Translations under genes and position numbers: made by a program
Source of the DNA: Takakia lepidozioides
Lineage: Eukaryota; Streptophyta; Takakiopsida; Takakiales; Takakiaceae
DNA length: 64,000 bases
Direction: 5' to 3'
NCBI GenBank assembly: GCA_030704615.1
Contig: CM060732.1
Coordinates: forward strand, 2,852,001-2,916,000
Shown here: positions 54,968-64,000 of the stretch, one piece after another
Layout: the number at the start of each line of letters is the position of its first letter
How positions within the stretch are numbered: the stretch's first letter is position 1
Notes under the pieces: model-generated
Database searches by the model: none
What the model was told of the DNA's origin: nothing
What the model saw: only the letters and a program-made list of their open reading frames with translations

Positions 54968-55296
54968 TCAAAGGTGGACGTGCGTGGGCGTTGTGCCTCT
55001 GGACTAGCAGGGCTCTCACCACGGGGTGGTCCGCGAGGGAGCAACCCGCGACGCGCCCGACTCGATCCCGGAGTGTCAACATCCTCCGCATCACCTGAAA
55101 TTTGGCCCTGATCGCTTCTACGATTGTGTCCGCCAGCCTGTATTGGATCAGGTGCAATGGGTCGCTCCTCACCATGAAAAACGGTCGCTCCTCGGCCACA
55201 ATCGATATGTGGTACTGCCTCCCCATCCAAGAGGGAGACGGATCGATGTTTTCTCACCATCGCATCATAATTAACACACACCACCAGTACTTTCAT
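54968..55296 (-). CDS. Possible coding flank of the second element copy
   Basis: The minus strand reads GEERPIAPDPIQAGGHNRRS and PASPEAQRPRTSTFERF up to the element junction. It is Arg/Pro/Gly-rich and probably disordered. No family is recognised. As with the first copy, the element may have landed in a coding region, but its other side was not found. Confidence 0.3.
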
Positions 55297-55469
55297 TTCT
55301 CAAAAACCGTTGGCGAAAAACCCATATGTCCCTTTTCCACCCTACGACAGCAAGGGGTCGCTACGCCCCAATGCCGGGAGGCCGTAGCGACCCTGCGAAA
55401 TTCAAACTCCAAAACCCAGTATCAAAAAATTCTTATAAAGAAAAAAGCGTATCCCAAAAAGACCAGTCC

Positions 55470-55600
55470 CACATTGCCTAAGGGCCTGGGCCTTTGCCTC
55501 AGCCTCGGGACTTTCAAAATTGGTAAACAAAGGCGGAGCATCCCTCCGGTGAGAGAGCCCAAGACGAAACAGCAGGATAGAGCCCCCTTAAGCAGGTATA
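55470..55600 (-). repeat. Eroded LINE fragment
   Basis: AAGGGCCTGGGCCTTTGCCTCAG, GACTTTCAAAATTGGTAAAC and GGTGAGAGAGCCCAAGA match the minus-strand LINE at about 40405-40520 (AAGGGCCTGGGC, GACTTTCAAAGTTGG, GTTGAGAGAACCCCGG). Confidence 0.65.
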
Positions 55601-56984
55601 GGCATGGAATGGTATTTTAAGGCCTCATAAAATAGTTTTACCAAGGTGAAAGAGCAGCTCAGAAACCCCTGTTTGTTATCAAGCCATGAAGCCAAAATGA
55701 TATGAGGGCCTTGAAGAATGTGTGTTATCTGTCAAAGCCTATCCTTTTGATCCATCAGAGTCATACCAAGAAGTTTCATTTCAGAGCCAAGTATCAAAGC
55801 AGTCAGAGTAATAACTGCTATTTTTGTATCCTTGTACCCTTCATAGCTTAACTCCTACACATGCAAATGTGGTTGTAAAAAACCATAAACAGGGGTAGGG
55901 AGAGAAGCAGATCCTCATTGGAGCCATCTTGAAGCAGGTCTGAAGCGGCATGGTGGCAGTTTGAAACATCAGATGGCATCAGCAGCATAGGCAGCAGCAG
56001 AATTCACATTTGCAAGAACAAGAGCTGCAAGCTTCAAGAAATCAAGACAAGTGAAGACCCTCACCTGTGCCCGTCCCAAAAACCACCACATAGCGATGTG
56101 TGTTAGTGAGGATGCAGCAGGTAAATGGCAGGTCTTCATAGTTGCTATCCATGTCAGTGTTGAATTCTAAAGCAAGTACAGATCACAATTCAAGCAAGGG
56201 TAAACTCAAAAAACCTTGAGTGTTTGTGGTATGCCCTGCGCCATGGCGTCCAACAGATCGTCTCCAACAGAACGCAATCAGAGTAGAAGCGTTCACAGAT
56301 AGAGAATGGCTCATACACAAAGAGAGAGCAACATGTAATCTGTAGATAAATAGGGATAGAGTACTTCCCAACAAGGAGTAAAAGCGCCGCTGTAAAATAA
56401 AGAACCATGAGTTTATGATCAAAGCGATCACCGCTTTGTCGTCTGCCAGAGAAGAATCTGTTTAACCACCAATGCGCATCCCAAGAGCCAGCCATCACGA
56501 GTACCATGTAGCAGCAGGGGAGCAGGTTTATACGGCGCATCATCAAGGTTCACTGAAGCACGAGTTCAGTGCAGTGAAGTGCGTCGGCCTGCTTAGGGCA
56601 AAACTTTCCGATTTTTCATCCAGGGTGGATGAAAAATCTCATTTTACCAAGAGAGGCACTTTGTCAATGGATGACATCCCATAGAAATGTATCTTTTAGG
56701 GTTATGGTATAGGCTTAGGTTTAATAACTGCCATCATTTATGATGGTAGTTTTATTATTCTCTTGGATTTTATAATAGGTAACCATTATTTATGTAGATC
56801 ATCCAGTTTAGATGAAAGAAATAGATGGTAAATCCAGCTTTCTGTACATTAAGTTTCATCACCCTATAATCAAATCATCCAGATTTGGATGAAAAAGGCT
56901 GGGATGAAAAACTAAATAACCTCAAAAAGTTAAGGCCAGATGAAATCCAAAGATTTATAGAGGGAGAGGGAGAGAGGGAGAAAA

Positions 56985-57080
56985 GGGCAAAAAAAAAATG
57001 GTGGGGGGGGGGGGGGGGGGAGTGACTGAGCAGCAGCTGCTCAGTCACACCCCCCCCCCCCCCCATTTATTTATTTATTT
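56985..57080. repeat. G-run/C-run hairpin with palindromic core
   Basis: An 18-G run (57003-57020) is followed by AGTGACTGAGCAGC, AGCTGCTCAGTCAC and a 15-C run (57050-57064). Arms of about 30 bp can pair. Outside lie GAGAGGGAGA on the left and TCTCTCTCCC on the right, extending the symmetry. The G-run could also form a quadruplex. Confidence 0.85.
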
Positions 57081-57214
57081 TTGGTTTCCTTCTCTCTCCT
57101 TCTCTCTCCCTCTCTCCTTCTCCTTCTCTTTCTCTCTCTTCCTCTCTTTTGTGCTGCTCACAAAACAAAACAAACCACAGAGAGAGAGAGGGGGCAAAAA
57201 AAGTTAAAAGAGAG

Positions 57215-57420
57215 AGGGAAGATACTCATGTCATGTCAAGACATGGACAAGACCCACTAGGGTCATTGTCAATTAAAGACATAAACAGCCCATAAACAGG
57301 GCACCATCTAACACTTCCATTCTTGTCATGATTTCCCAATTAATTTCACCCAATCATTCATGATAAAACAGGGTGGGAGGGCGGAGTATGTTTATGTACA
57401 GGTCATGACAACAAGACAAG
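57215..57420. repeat. Repeat edge shared in inverted form with 61130-61285 and 63490-63590
   Basis: ATGTCATGTCAAGACATGGA, CATCTAACACTTCCATTC and ATGATAAAACAGGGTGGGAG appear here. Their reverse complements occur at 61130-61285 (whole block) and 63490-63590 (outer part). This marks the edges of oppositely oriented copies of the same large repeat. Confidence 0.7.
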
Positions 57421-57479
57421 CATATAAACAAGTATCTTGTGTACTGAAAAATCAGATTGCTGCAGCATGTTCAAATTCC

Positions 57480-58270
57480 TGCAAGTAACCCAAGACATGC
57501 ACCATGCAAGGCTCCTTGGGTAGGTAAGAACAGCCTGCCCTGCTACAGATTCAAGGTATGTTCATACAAGCAACTTGAAGGACCAGCCTGCAATTTACCA
57601 GATTTCAAACATGCAACCAAGTAATCTTCTTGGGCATGACAAAACATATTGCAGCTTCACTCTTTGCCATTTGTAAGTACCCCAAGACATGCATCATGCA
57701 AGGCTCCTTGGGTAGGTAAGAACAGCCTGTTCTACTACAGCTTCAAGATATGATCATACAAGTACCTCGAAGGACCAGCCTGCAATTAATCAGATTTCAA
57801 GCATGCAACCAAGTAAATTTCTTGGGCAAGACAAACCATATTGTAGCTTCACACTTGGTCAATTGTAAGTACCCCAAGACATGCATCGTGCAAGGCCTCT
57901 TGGGTAGGTAAGAATAGCCTGCCAATGTACAGATTCAAGACCTATGTACACAAGCATCTTGATGGACCAGCCTGCAATTTATCAGACTCCAAACATGCAA
58001 CCAAGTGACCCACTTGGGCATGACAAGACAGACTGCAACTTCATTCTACACCATGTACAATTGCCCCAAGATATGCATCATGTAAGGCATTTTGGCATGG
58101 AAGAAAGGCATGCCATGTTACAGCTTCAAGATATGGACACACATACACTTTGAGTGCCCGAGACCAAGCCCACTTGGCCAAAAAAATAAATCATACATTG
58201 CGGGTGGCTGGTCAGATGGCAAAATGAGGCAAATCATCACTGGCAAAGGTCCAATGGAGCTTACCACCAC
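57480..58270. repeat. 192-bp tandem repeat, about four units
   Basis: The word CAAGACATGCA or CAAGATATGCA recurs at 57491, 57683, 57875 and 58067, exactly 192 bp apart each time. It is followed by GGTAGGTAAGAACAGCCTG-like and GACCAGCCTGCAATTTA-like words. Units are diverged but length-conserved. It lies inside the large repeat at 57.2-59.9 kb. Confidence 0.85.
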
Positions 58271-59289
58271 TATTTTCCAGGAGGCTAATGCCATGTTTTG
58301 CAAATAAAACCTCACTATGATCCATTCCACATCAAATCCAGGCCTGAAAGAGGCCTGTCGTTGCCTTATCAGGCTGCCATCTTTAAAAACAGGGCCTCAT
58401 CTTCCTTAGAACCTAACAGCCACTGATGCCTTTACCCATAAACCATCATTTCTCTTTTAAGGCCAAAACTGTACCTAGTTTAAGAATCCACGGGCAATGT
58501 TGTCAAAGATTCAAGACAAAGTAAGGTCCAGATGGTGGGCTTCAAGAGACAGGCCTGCCAGGCCGAAATGCTCCATCAAAGGCAGCAAAACATAAGTCAA
58601 AAGTAAGCATCAACATGCCAAACCAGGAGCAAGCGGGCCGAAATCGGGGCTGCAGGCAGCAGCCAAGTCATGACACCATACAGAATAGGTTCCCTTTGTC
58701 CACATCCTTATCTGCAAGCTCAAGAGAATTCAAGGCAAGTAGGGATCCTCACCTGGTCCCATCACAAGCCCCCACAAAAACCAACAGGTTAGTGAGGATT
58801 GTGGAACCCCAGGTGAATCATAAACCCCTACACTTGTCATCGATGTCAACTAAGAACCTCAAAAGCAAGAGAGAAAAACATAAAGTAAAAGGAACCCTAA
58901 TCACCAAAAGCACCTTGAGCGATTGGGGAAGGTAACTGTGTGCCATCGCCACCAGCAAGCCACCTCCAGCACAGCTAAGGAGAAGTGAAGCATACAAGCA
59001 TCCTTGCTAGGTTTAAGAAGGGAGAGAGAGATACTTCCCCACACAAGCGCCGCTGCGAAACATAAAAGCCAGAGGAGGGAAAGAGATGATGCAATCACAA
59101 CAGGGTCTCCCGCCTGTGAGAAGAGACAAGACGCCGCCATTGCGCATCCCTAGGAGCTCGTCCGGCATGGGCACGAAGCAGCAGACAGGGTAGCAGCAAA
59201 GCTCAGACGCCATAACTCTCAGCCCGCGAGCTCAGAAACATGAGGAGTGCTGCTGACGGCGGGAGAGACACCCTAGGGCCGTGCCCGAT

Positions 59290-59880
59290 TTTTCATCCGT
59301 GCAGGATGAGTAATCAACACCCCTTATTTCGAGACCCGACGGATGTCATCCGTTAGCTAGGTTTAAACAGTAGGTTATAGGGTAGGGGTTAGGGTTTCAC
59401 TCTTTAATTAGCCATAATTAAGGGTAATTAAACAAAGGTCCAGGGCCATCATATGCTGCATATTTCATCCGGTTCAGATGAAAAAGTTAATAAGTTCATC
59501 TAGTTGGAGAAGGTCCGTCAGTAGGATGGAAAAATAGTACATATCATCCAAGGCAACGGTTTCTCATCCTAACAGGTAATTCATCATCCCCTAAGAAAAG
59601 CCTCATCTAGCACGGAAAAAAAGGCCATAAAAGAGGAATAAACGAATTAATATCCTGGTATTTTTCATCCGGTATGGATGGAAAAATTTATATATAGGAT
59701 GCGAGTGTTAACCCCTACAGAGGTAATTCCTCATTCTCTGGTGATTCATCTGGTATGGGTGAAAGTCAATAAAAGAAGAATGAAAAAATCATAGACTCAG
59801 CTTAGAGGTAATTTAGTGTCCACCCTGGTAGTGTCCACCCTGTCATAATCCATCCGGTATAGATGGAAAAACAGGAAATT
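59290..59880. repeat. TTTTTCATCC/GGATGAAAAA palindrome array
   Basis: Repeated pairs such as tttttcatccgtgcaggatg, tttcatccggttcagatgaa and ttttcatccggtatggatgg are spaced about 60-110 bp. The inverted counterpart of this array is at 61340-61840. Confidence 0.75.
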
Positions 59881-59954
59881 AACACTGATAAAACCGGCCA
59901 ATTCCAAGGAGGGAGGGAGAGAGAGGGAGAGAGGGGGCAACAAAGGAAAAAAAA

Positions 59955-60290
59955 AAGGTGGTTGGGGGGGGGGGAGGGAGTGATTGAGCAGCGGCCGCTT
60001 AGTCACTGCCCCCCCCCACATTTTTCTTTTTTTTGGTTTCCTGATCTCTCCATCTCTCTCCCCCTCTTCCTCTTCCTCTCTCTACCTCTCTCTCCATCTC
60101 TTTTGTGCTGCTCACAAAACAAAACAAACCAGAGAGGGAGAGAGAGGGCAGAAAAAGTTAAAAAGAGAGAGGGAGAGGAACAGACACAAAAGAGAGGGAG
60201 AGAGTGGGAGAGAGAGGGAGAGGCAGAGAGAAGGAGAGAGAGGGAGAGATCAGGCAACAAAGAAAAAAAAAAAAGTGGGGGGGGGGGACT
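59955..60290. repeat. Second G-run/C-run hairpin and GA/CT-rich flanks
   Basis: An 11-G run at 59964-59974, then GGGAGTGATTGAGCAGCGG, CCGCTTAGTCACTG and a C-run to about 60017. It is framed by GAGAGGGAGA (left) and CTCTCTCCCC (right), as at 56985-57080. A third G-run with GACTGAG lies at 60277-60292, without a C-rich partner. Confidence 0.8.
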
Positions 60291-60399
60291 GAGTGTAACT
60301 TATGGAGTCACCTTCTTTTGGAGTGACATGAGCGTAACTTATGGAGTCATTTCACCCCAAAGGGCTACTGCCTTCCGCTCTAGGAAGGTGGACACCTTC

Positions 60400-60478
60400 A
60401 TGACACACCAGACCGTGGTTTGAACCCACAACCACATCCAACGTGGTATGTGCCCATTAACACTGGGCTATATGCTAG
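60400..60478 (-). repeat. tRNA-like relic, possibly the head of a SINE
   Basis: On the minus strand a D-arm (AGCCCAGTGTTAATGGGC), an anticodon-like arm (ACCAC, loop GTTGGAT, GTGGT) and a T-arm (TGTGGGTTCAAACCACG) follow one another. The loop would read UGG. There is no variable loop and the acceptor stem does not pair, so this is not a functional tRNA gene. A tRNA-derived SINE is the likely source. Confidence 0.35.
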
Positions 60479-60539
60479 TTCCCAAAGAACAAATGAAAAC
60501 GGGGGGGGGGGGGAGGTGCTTCAAGCACTTAGAAAAAAC

Positions 60540-60690
60540 GAAGGGCGGCGGCGCCTACGTGCGATGTCCGGCCGTCGCACGCCTGCGCCCCATTTTGTTT
60601 TTGAAATTCAAACTGTGTATTTGCGACGGCGGGCCGTCGCGGCTTGCGACCCCCGGCCTCACAAATAAAAAAAAACGCGTCGCATGCAGC
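60540..60690. repeat. GC-rich gcgacg/cgtcgc palindrome cluster
   Basis: GGCCGTCGC and GCGACGGCGGGCCGTCGCGG lie close together, with TTGCGACC following. The cluster is similar in style to 18870-19070 but too short to call an array. Confidence 0.45.
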
Positions 60691-60719
60691 AACATCCGGG
60701 CTTTTTAGGTTTAGGGTTT

Positions 60720-61129
60720 AGGCCCTTTCAGGGTTTTTTTTTTTTTTTTTTTTCTCCATATGGTATTGGGGTAGGGTGTTTGTTTTTCTTTATGGTGCTG
60801 GGTTTTGGATTGGCGGTTTTGGTTGTGGGTCTTGGGGTTGAAAGGATAAATAGTGTAAGGATTCACATATCCAAAAAGTGGTTCAATTTGATAAGCGCAA
60901 AGCGCTGGGTCTTAGTAAATATTCCCATGGTGTAGGCAACCTGAAGATAGAACATGAGGAAGGATTTATTTCTCCCTTTTTAAGAATCTTGCTTATATCT
61001 TGGTTCTAAAACATCATCTTCAAACCAAACCTGCAATCTGGTTTTTGAAATGAGTTTGAAATGAATTTTTGAGATGATGATGCATACTATGGTGCTTTCA
61101 TGATATGAATGACCTGGGATCCCACCCTC
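60720..61129. other. Stretch without recognisable gene
   Basis: A T-run at about 60727-60753 and AT-rich sequence are present. No coding exon or known repeat was identified. Confidence 0.35.
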
Positions 61130-63590
61130 CCGCCCTGTTTTTTCAGAGACCCTGAAATGTAATGGGGTATTCAAATGAGATTGTAAAAATGAAAGGGAAT
61201 GTTAGATGGTGCCCTGTAAAGGGCTGTTTTGTCTTTCAATGACAATGACCTTAGCGGTCTTGTCCATGTCTTGACATGACATGTATATCTTCCCTCTCTA
61301 CTGGGAATTGGCAGTTTGCTATCAGTGTTGATTGATTTTTTGTTTTCTCATCCTCTATCAAGCTTTTTCATCCTTACCGGATGAGCCACCAGGATGGACA
61401 CTGAATTACCTCTAGGATGGTTCTTTTGGCCTTTTCATTCCTCCTCTATTGACTCTCATCTATACCAGATGAGTCACCATGGAAGAAAAGAATTACCTCT
61501 ATGGAGGTTGCCAATAGCATCCTGTTTTTCCATCCGTATCGAATGAAAAACTACCAGGGTGATAATTATCCATACCGGATGGTCTAGTAAGGAATGATAG
61601 AATTATCTAGATGGAGGTAAGGCGCTGCCACGGATGATATTCCCTATTTTTTCATCCTGACACAAGTGATCTGTCTTGAATGATGTGATTATGGCCTGGA
61701 ATTGATCTTTACTACCCCTAATTATGATTAATTACGGTGGAAACCCTAACCCCTACCCCAAACCTATTTTTAACCTTGCTGCGGATGAAATCCGTCAGGG
61801 TATATGGATTTGTCCTACTGTTTTTCATCCACAGATGAATAATCGAGGGACAACCCTATGTCGTCTCTCCTGCTGTCAGAAGCACACGATTTGCTTTTGA
61901 GCTCGCGAGGAGAGTGTTATGGCGGGCGTGCTTCGGTGGCTACCCTGTTTGTGGTGTCGTACCCATGCTGGACAAGCGCCTGGGGGGGCGCGAAGGCGGC
62001 GCCTTGTCTCTCTTGCAGCCGGAAACACCGCTATGAAAGCAGTGGCATCTTCCCTCCTCTGGCTTTTTCTGTGCTTAGCAAGGATGCTTATGATGGGAAG
62101 TTCTCTCCCTCTTTTCTAGTGCCTTGCGATTGTGCCTGCTTTGCTTCATTGCTTATGTGCTTTGTGGAGGCGGCTTGTTGCGGGTGGTGATGGCGCATAA
62201 CCCTCTTCCCCAATCGCTTAAGGTGCCTTTGGAGTTTAGGGATTCTCATGTTCTTATCTTCTTCTCTTGCTTTTGAGTTTCTTAGTTGACATCGATGACA
62301 AGTGTGAGGGTCTGTGATTCACCTGGGGTTCCACAATCCTCACTAACCTGTTGGTTTTTGTGGGGGCTTGTGATGGGACCAGGTGAGGATCCTCACCTAC
62401 TTTGAAGTTTCTTGAGCATGCAGATTGGGATATGGGCTGAGGAGACCTATGGGTTTTTGCGCTGTGAGGTGGCTGCTGCCTGCAGCCCCGATTTCAACCT
62501 CACTGCCCCTGGTTTGGCATGCTACAGCCTGCGTTTTGGCCTTTGTCGTTCTGCCGCCGATGCGCAGCTCGGCCTAACTGGCATGTTTCCTGAGGCTTGC
62601 ATACAAACCATACCCTACCTTTTGATCTTTGACAGCAAGGCCTGTGGATTATTGAGCTAGGTTGTAAGTTCTTTTGGCCAAAGAGGATCTAGTTTCTGGT
62701 GGTATGTTTTTGGCGGTTTTGGGTATCTATGGACATGGTGGCCTTGAAGGTTATGGCGGCAGCCTGATAGGGCGCCGCCCTGCTCCTTTTCGGGCTTGCT
62801 TCTGATGTGTATTGGATCATAGTAAGGTGTTCTTTGCATGTTTTAGCATGGAACTCTTGAAGGATGAGGATGGTAAGCTGCAATGGGATCCTACCTATAG
62901 TTTTGGCTCTGTCATGACATCAGGCCTATGACCTGCAATCTGGTTTTTTATATGCAAAAGAGGCTGGATCTCGGCTGTTCAAGCTGCTTGTAGGTACAAG
63001 TCTTGAACCTGCATTTTGACAGGCTGAATTCACATTCCCTTCACACCTTGTATGATCACATGTCTCGGGGTGAATACAAATGATATGGAAGTTATTTCAT
63101 CTTGCCCAAGTTGGAGTGCTTGGTGGCATATTGTGATTCTGACAAAGTGCAAGCTGGTCCTTATGCCTTGGCTGATGCATGACCTGCCATAATTAATGGC
63201 TGAATAGGTAAGTTGTTGCAACCCGTGGATCATGTCCAAGATACCTGTGTGAAAACGTGTCTTGAAATGGTAATAGGGCAGGCTGGACCATGGTACCTTG
63301 CCCTTTGCATGACCTCAGCATTTTTGTGCTCCTTCAATACATGACCTGCTGGTAAGGTATGTGTACAGGCTGAACCAAGAGGCCTTGTAGCCTGCACAGG
63401 GGCAACAATATCTTATCTTGTCCCACACATGAACAAATGATTCATTGGCCAAGATGGCTGGATCTTGGGTGTTCAAGATGCTTGCATCCCCTACATGAAC
63501 AAGCCCCGCCCTCCCACCCTGTTTTATCATGACTGATTGGGTGATGTCAATTCATGGGAAGCTATGACAAGAATGGAAATGTTAGATGGG
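61130..63590. repeat. Inverted copy of the 57.2-59.9 kb repeat
   Basis: 61340-61840 mirrors the TTTTTCATCC array at 59290-59870. 62260-62410 mirrors 58690-58870 (for example CCACAATCCTCACTAACCTG against CAGGTTAGTGAGGATTGTGG). 63490-63590 mirrors 57285-57385. The block is therefore an inverted, diverged copy centred near 60.5 kb. Minus-strand hydrophobic frames of the other copies correspond here to plus-strand frames such as SSLLWLFLCLARMLMMGSSL (about 62045-62105). Confidence 0.7.
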
Positions 63591-63645
63591 CAGGGTGCGT
63601 GCTTCATTCAACGCCCCTACACCACAGTTGCATCCTTTACCCATC

Positions 63646-64000
63646 ATGGGATTGGGCTACAGGTGGAGTCTTGACTTTGCAAGGCCTTTGCCACTGACGA
63701 TGCGTCACCACAAATATGTGCTGGTGATGGTGGAGCACTTCTCCAAGTGGATTGAGTTGGTTCCATTGCCTGACAAGTCTAGTGAGGGGGCTGCGTATGC
63801 ATTCCTGGATCGTGTGCTTAGCCGATTCGGTGCTCTAGCTGAGGTACTCACGGACCAAGGGAGAGAGTTCTTGGGGGAGTTTCAGGTTCTGTGTGATAAA
63901 GCCTTGATAGACCACCGTACCACTTCTCGGGATCATCCTGAGGCTGATGGCTTGGCAGAGAGAGTGGTGCAGACGGTGAAGAGGGGTTTGCGCAAGTATG
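63646..64000 (+). mobile_element. Ty3-type LTR retrotransposon integrase core, cut by the window end
   Basis: The frame reads YRWSLDFARPLPLTMRHHKY, VMVEHFSKWIELVPLPDK, then VLTDQGREFLGEFQVLCDKA, and RDHPEADGLAERVVQTVKRG. The D, D and E of the retroviral-type integrase core are present at the expected spacing, including the family TDQGREF and ER-VQT-K motifs. Integrase inserts element cDNA into chromosomes. Sequence before 63646 switches abruptly to the inverted repeat, so only this piece is present. It is open to the window edge. Confidence 0.85.

Larger units (their letters stand above)
55900..59300. repeat. Two direct copies of an unidentified repeat body with hydrophobic minus-strand frames
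   Basis: 55990-56560 and 58690-59215 are diverged direct copies: both hold TTCAAGA/AATTCAAGGCAAG, then CCTCACCTG, TTAGTGAGGAT and CATCGATGTCA-like words in the same order. On the minus strand, 56546-56190 encodes MAGSWDAHWWLNRFFSGRRQ then DRFDHKLMVLYFTAALLLLV, one likely membrane segment. Corresponding frames in the other copies are broken. An inverted third copy lies at about 61860-62520. No enzyme or transposase is seen, so the nature of the element is unknown. Confidence 0.45.

Noticed and set aside
59797-60423. Arg/Glu-rich frames near the G-run hairpin
   Set aside because: They are translations of GA/CT microsatellite tracts.
60400-60478. Functional tRNA gene (UGG loop)
   Set aside because: It lacks a variable loop and a pairing acceptor stem; kept only as a tRNA-like relic.
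60705-60725. Telomere-like TTTAGGGTTTAGG near 60705
   Set aside because: Only about two units occur, with no array; it is insufficient for an interstitial telomere call.

Overview
The window is nuclear DNA of a repeat-rich green plant or streptophyte alga. It has GT-AG introns (one likely GC-AG), short split exons, and plant-type MULE, hAT, LINE and Ty3 elements. A charophyte such as Chara is my best guess, from the style of the palindromic satellites and the element mix; this is inference only. Real exons were found by matching splice sites and reading phase, because most open frames here are shadows of repeats.

Region 1 (1-13.9 kb). A minus-strand coding sequence with a RING-H2 finger is split by an 11.6 kb DNA transposon at 321-11952. 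The transposon is flanked by a 10-bp target duplication (agccgcctcg, 311-320 and 11953-11962), and removing it restores the reading frame. It carries two divergent genes. On the minus strand is a roughly ten-exon gene for a permuted (beta-class) DNA methyltransferase-like protein (5412-478). On the plus strand is a Mutator-like transposase (7570-11159) with a WRKY/GCM-like zinc domain, DDE residues and a SWIM finger. Palindromic GGCGCC satellites lie between the genes, in an intron and near the right end. Both genes carry a few frameshifts.

Region 2 (14-28 kb). A hAT transposase C-terminus (15367-16605) lies between arrays of GCGACCGCC hairpins. Two host-like exons sit at 17.9-18.3 kb and another palindrome array at 19.9-20.4 kb. 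A LINE (about 23.84-28.22 kb) is interrupted by a 1.6 kb palindrome-carrying element and by a 473-bp MULE-type MITE with a 10-bp target duplication.

Region 3 (28-50.3 kb). A plus-strand host gene (29383-50251, about 14 phase-consistent exons, roughly 1,000 codons, coiled-coil) has introns loaded with insertions. These include a complete antisense two-exon gene for a TGD5-like glycine-rich protein (35063-33716), a deleted transposase fragment with a perfect 31-bp palindrome, stacked LINE 3' ends, one LINE on the minus strand and one on the plus strand. The plus-strand LINE has a 14-bp target duplication and an internal 928-bp tandem duplication.

Region 4 (50.3-64 kb). This part holds a second, eroded copy of the methyltransferase element (about 52.7-54.97 kb) and a foldback MITE. 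It also holds inverted copies of an unidentified repeat (55.9-63.6 kb) with 192-bp tandem units, TTTTTCATCC hairpins and G-run/C-run hairpins. A Ty3-type integrase runs off the window end.

The strongest candidate for an undescribed system is the composite Mutator-like element that pairs a SWIM transposase with a prokaryote-style DNA methyltransferase. Several other element families here show the same design of private palindrome arrays.
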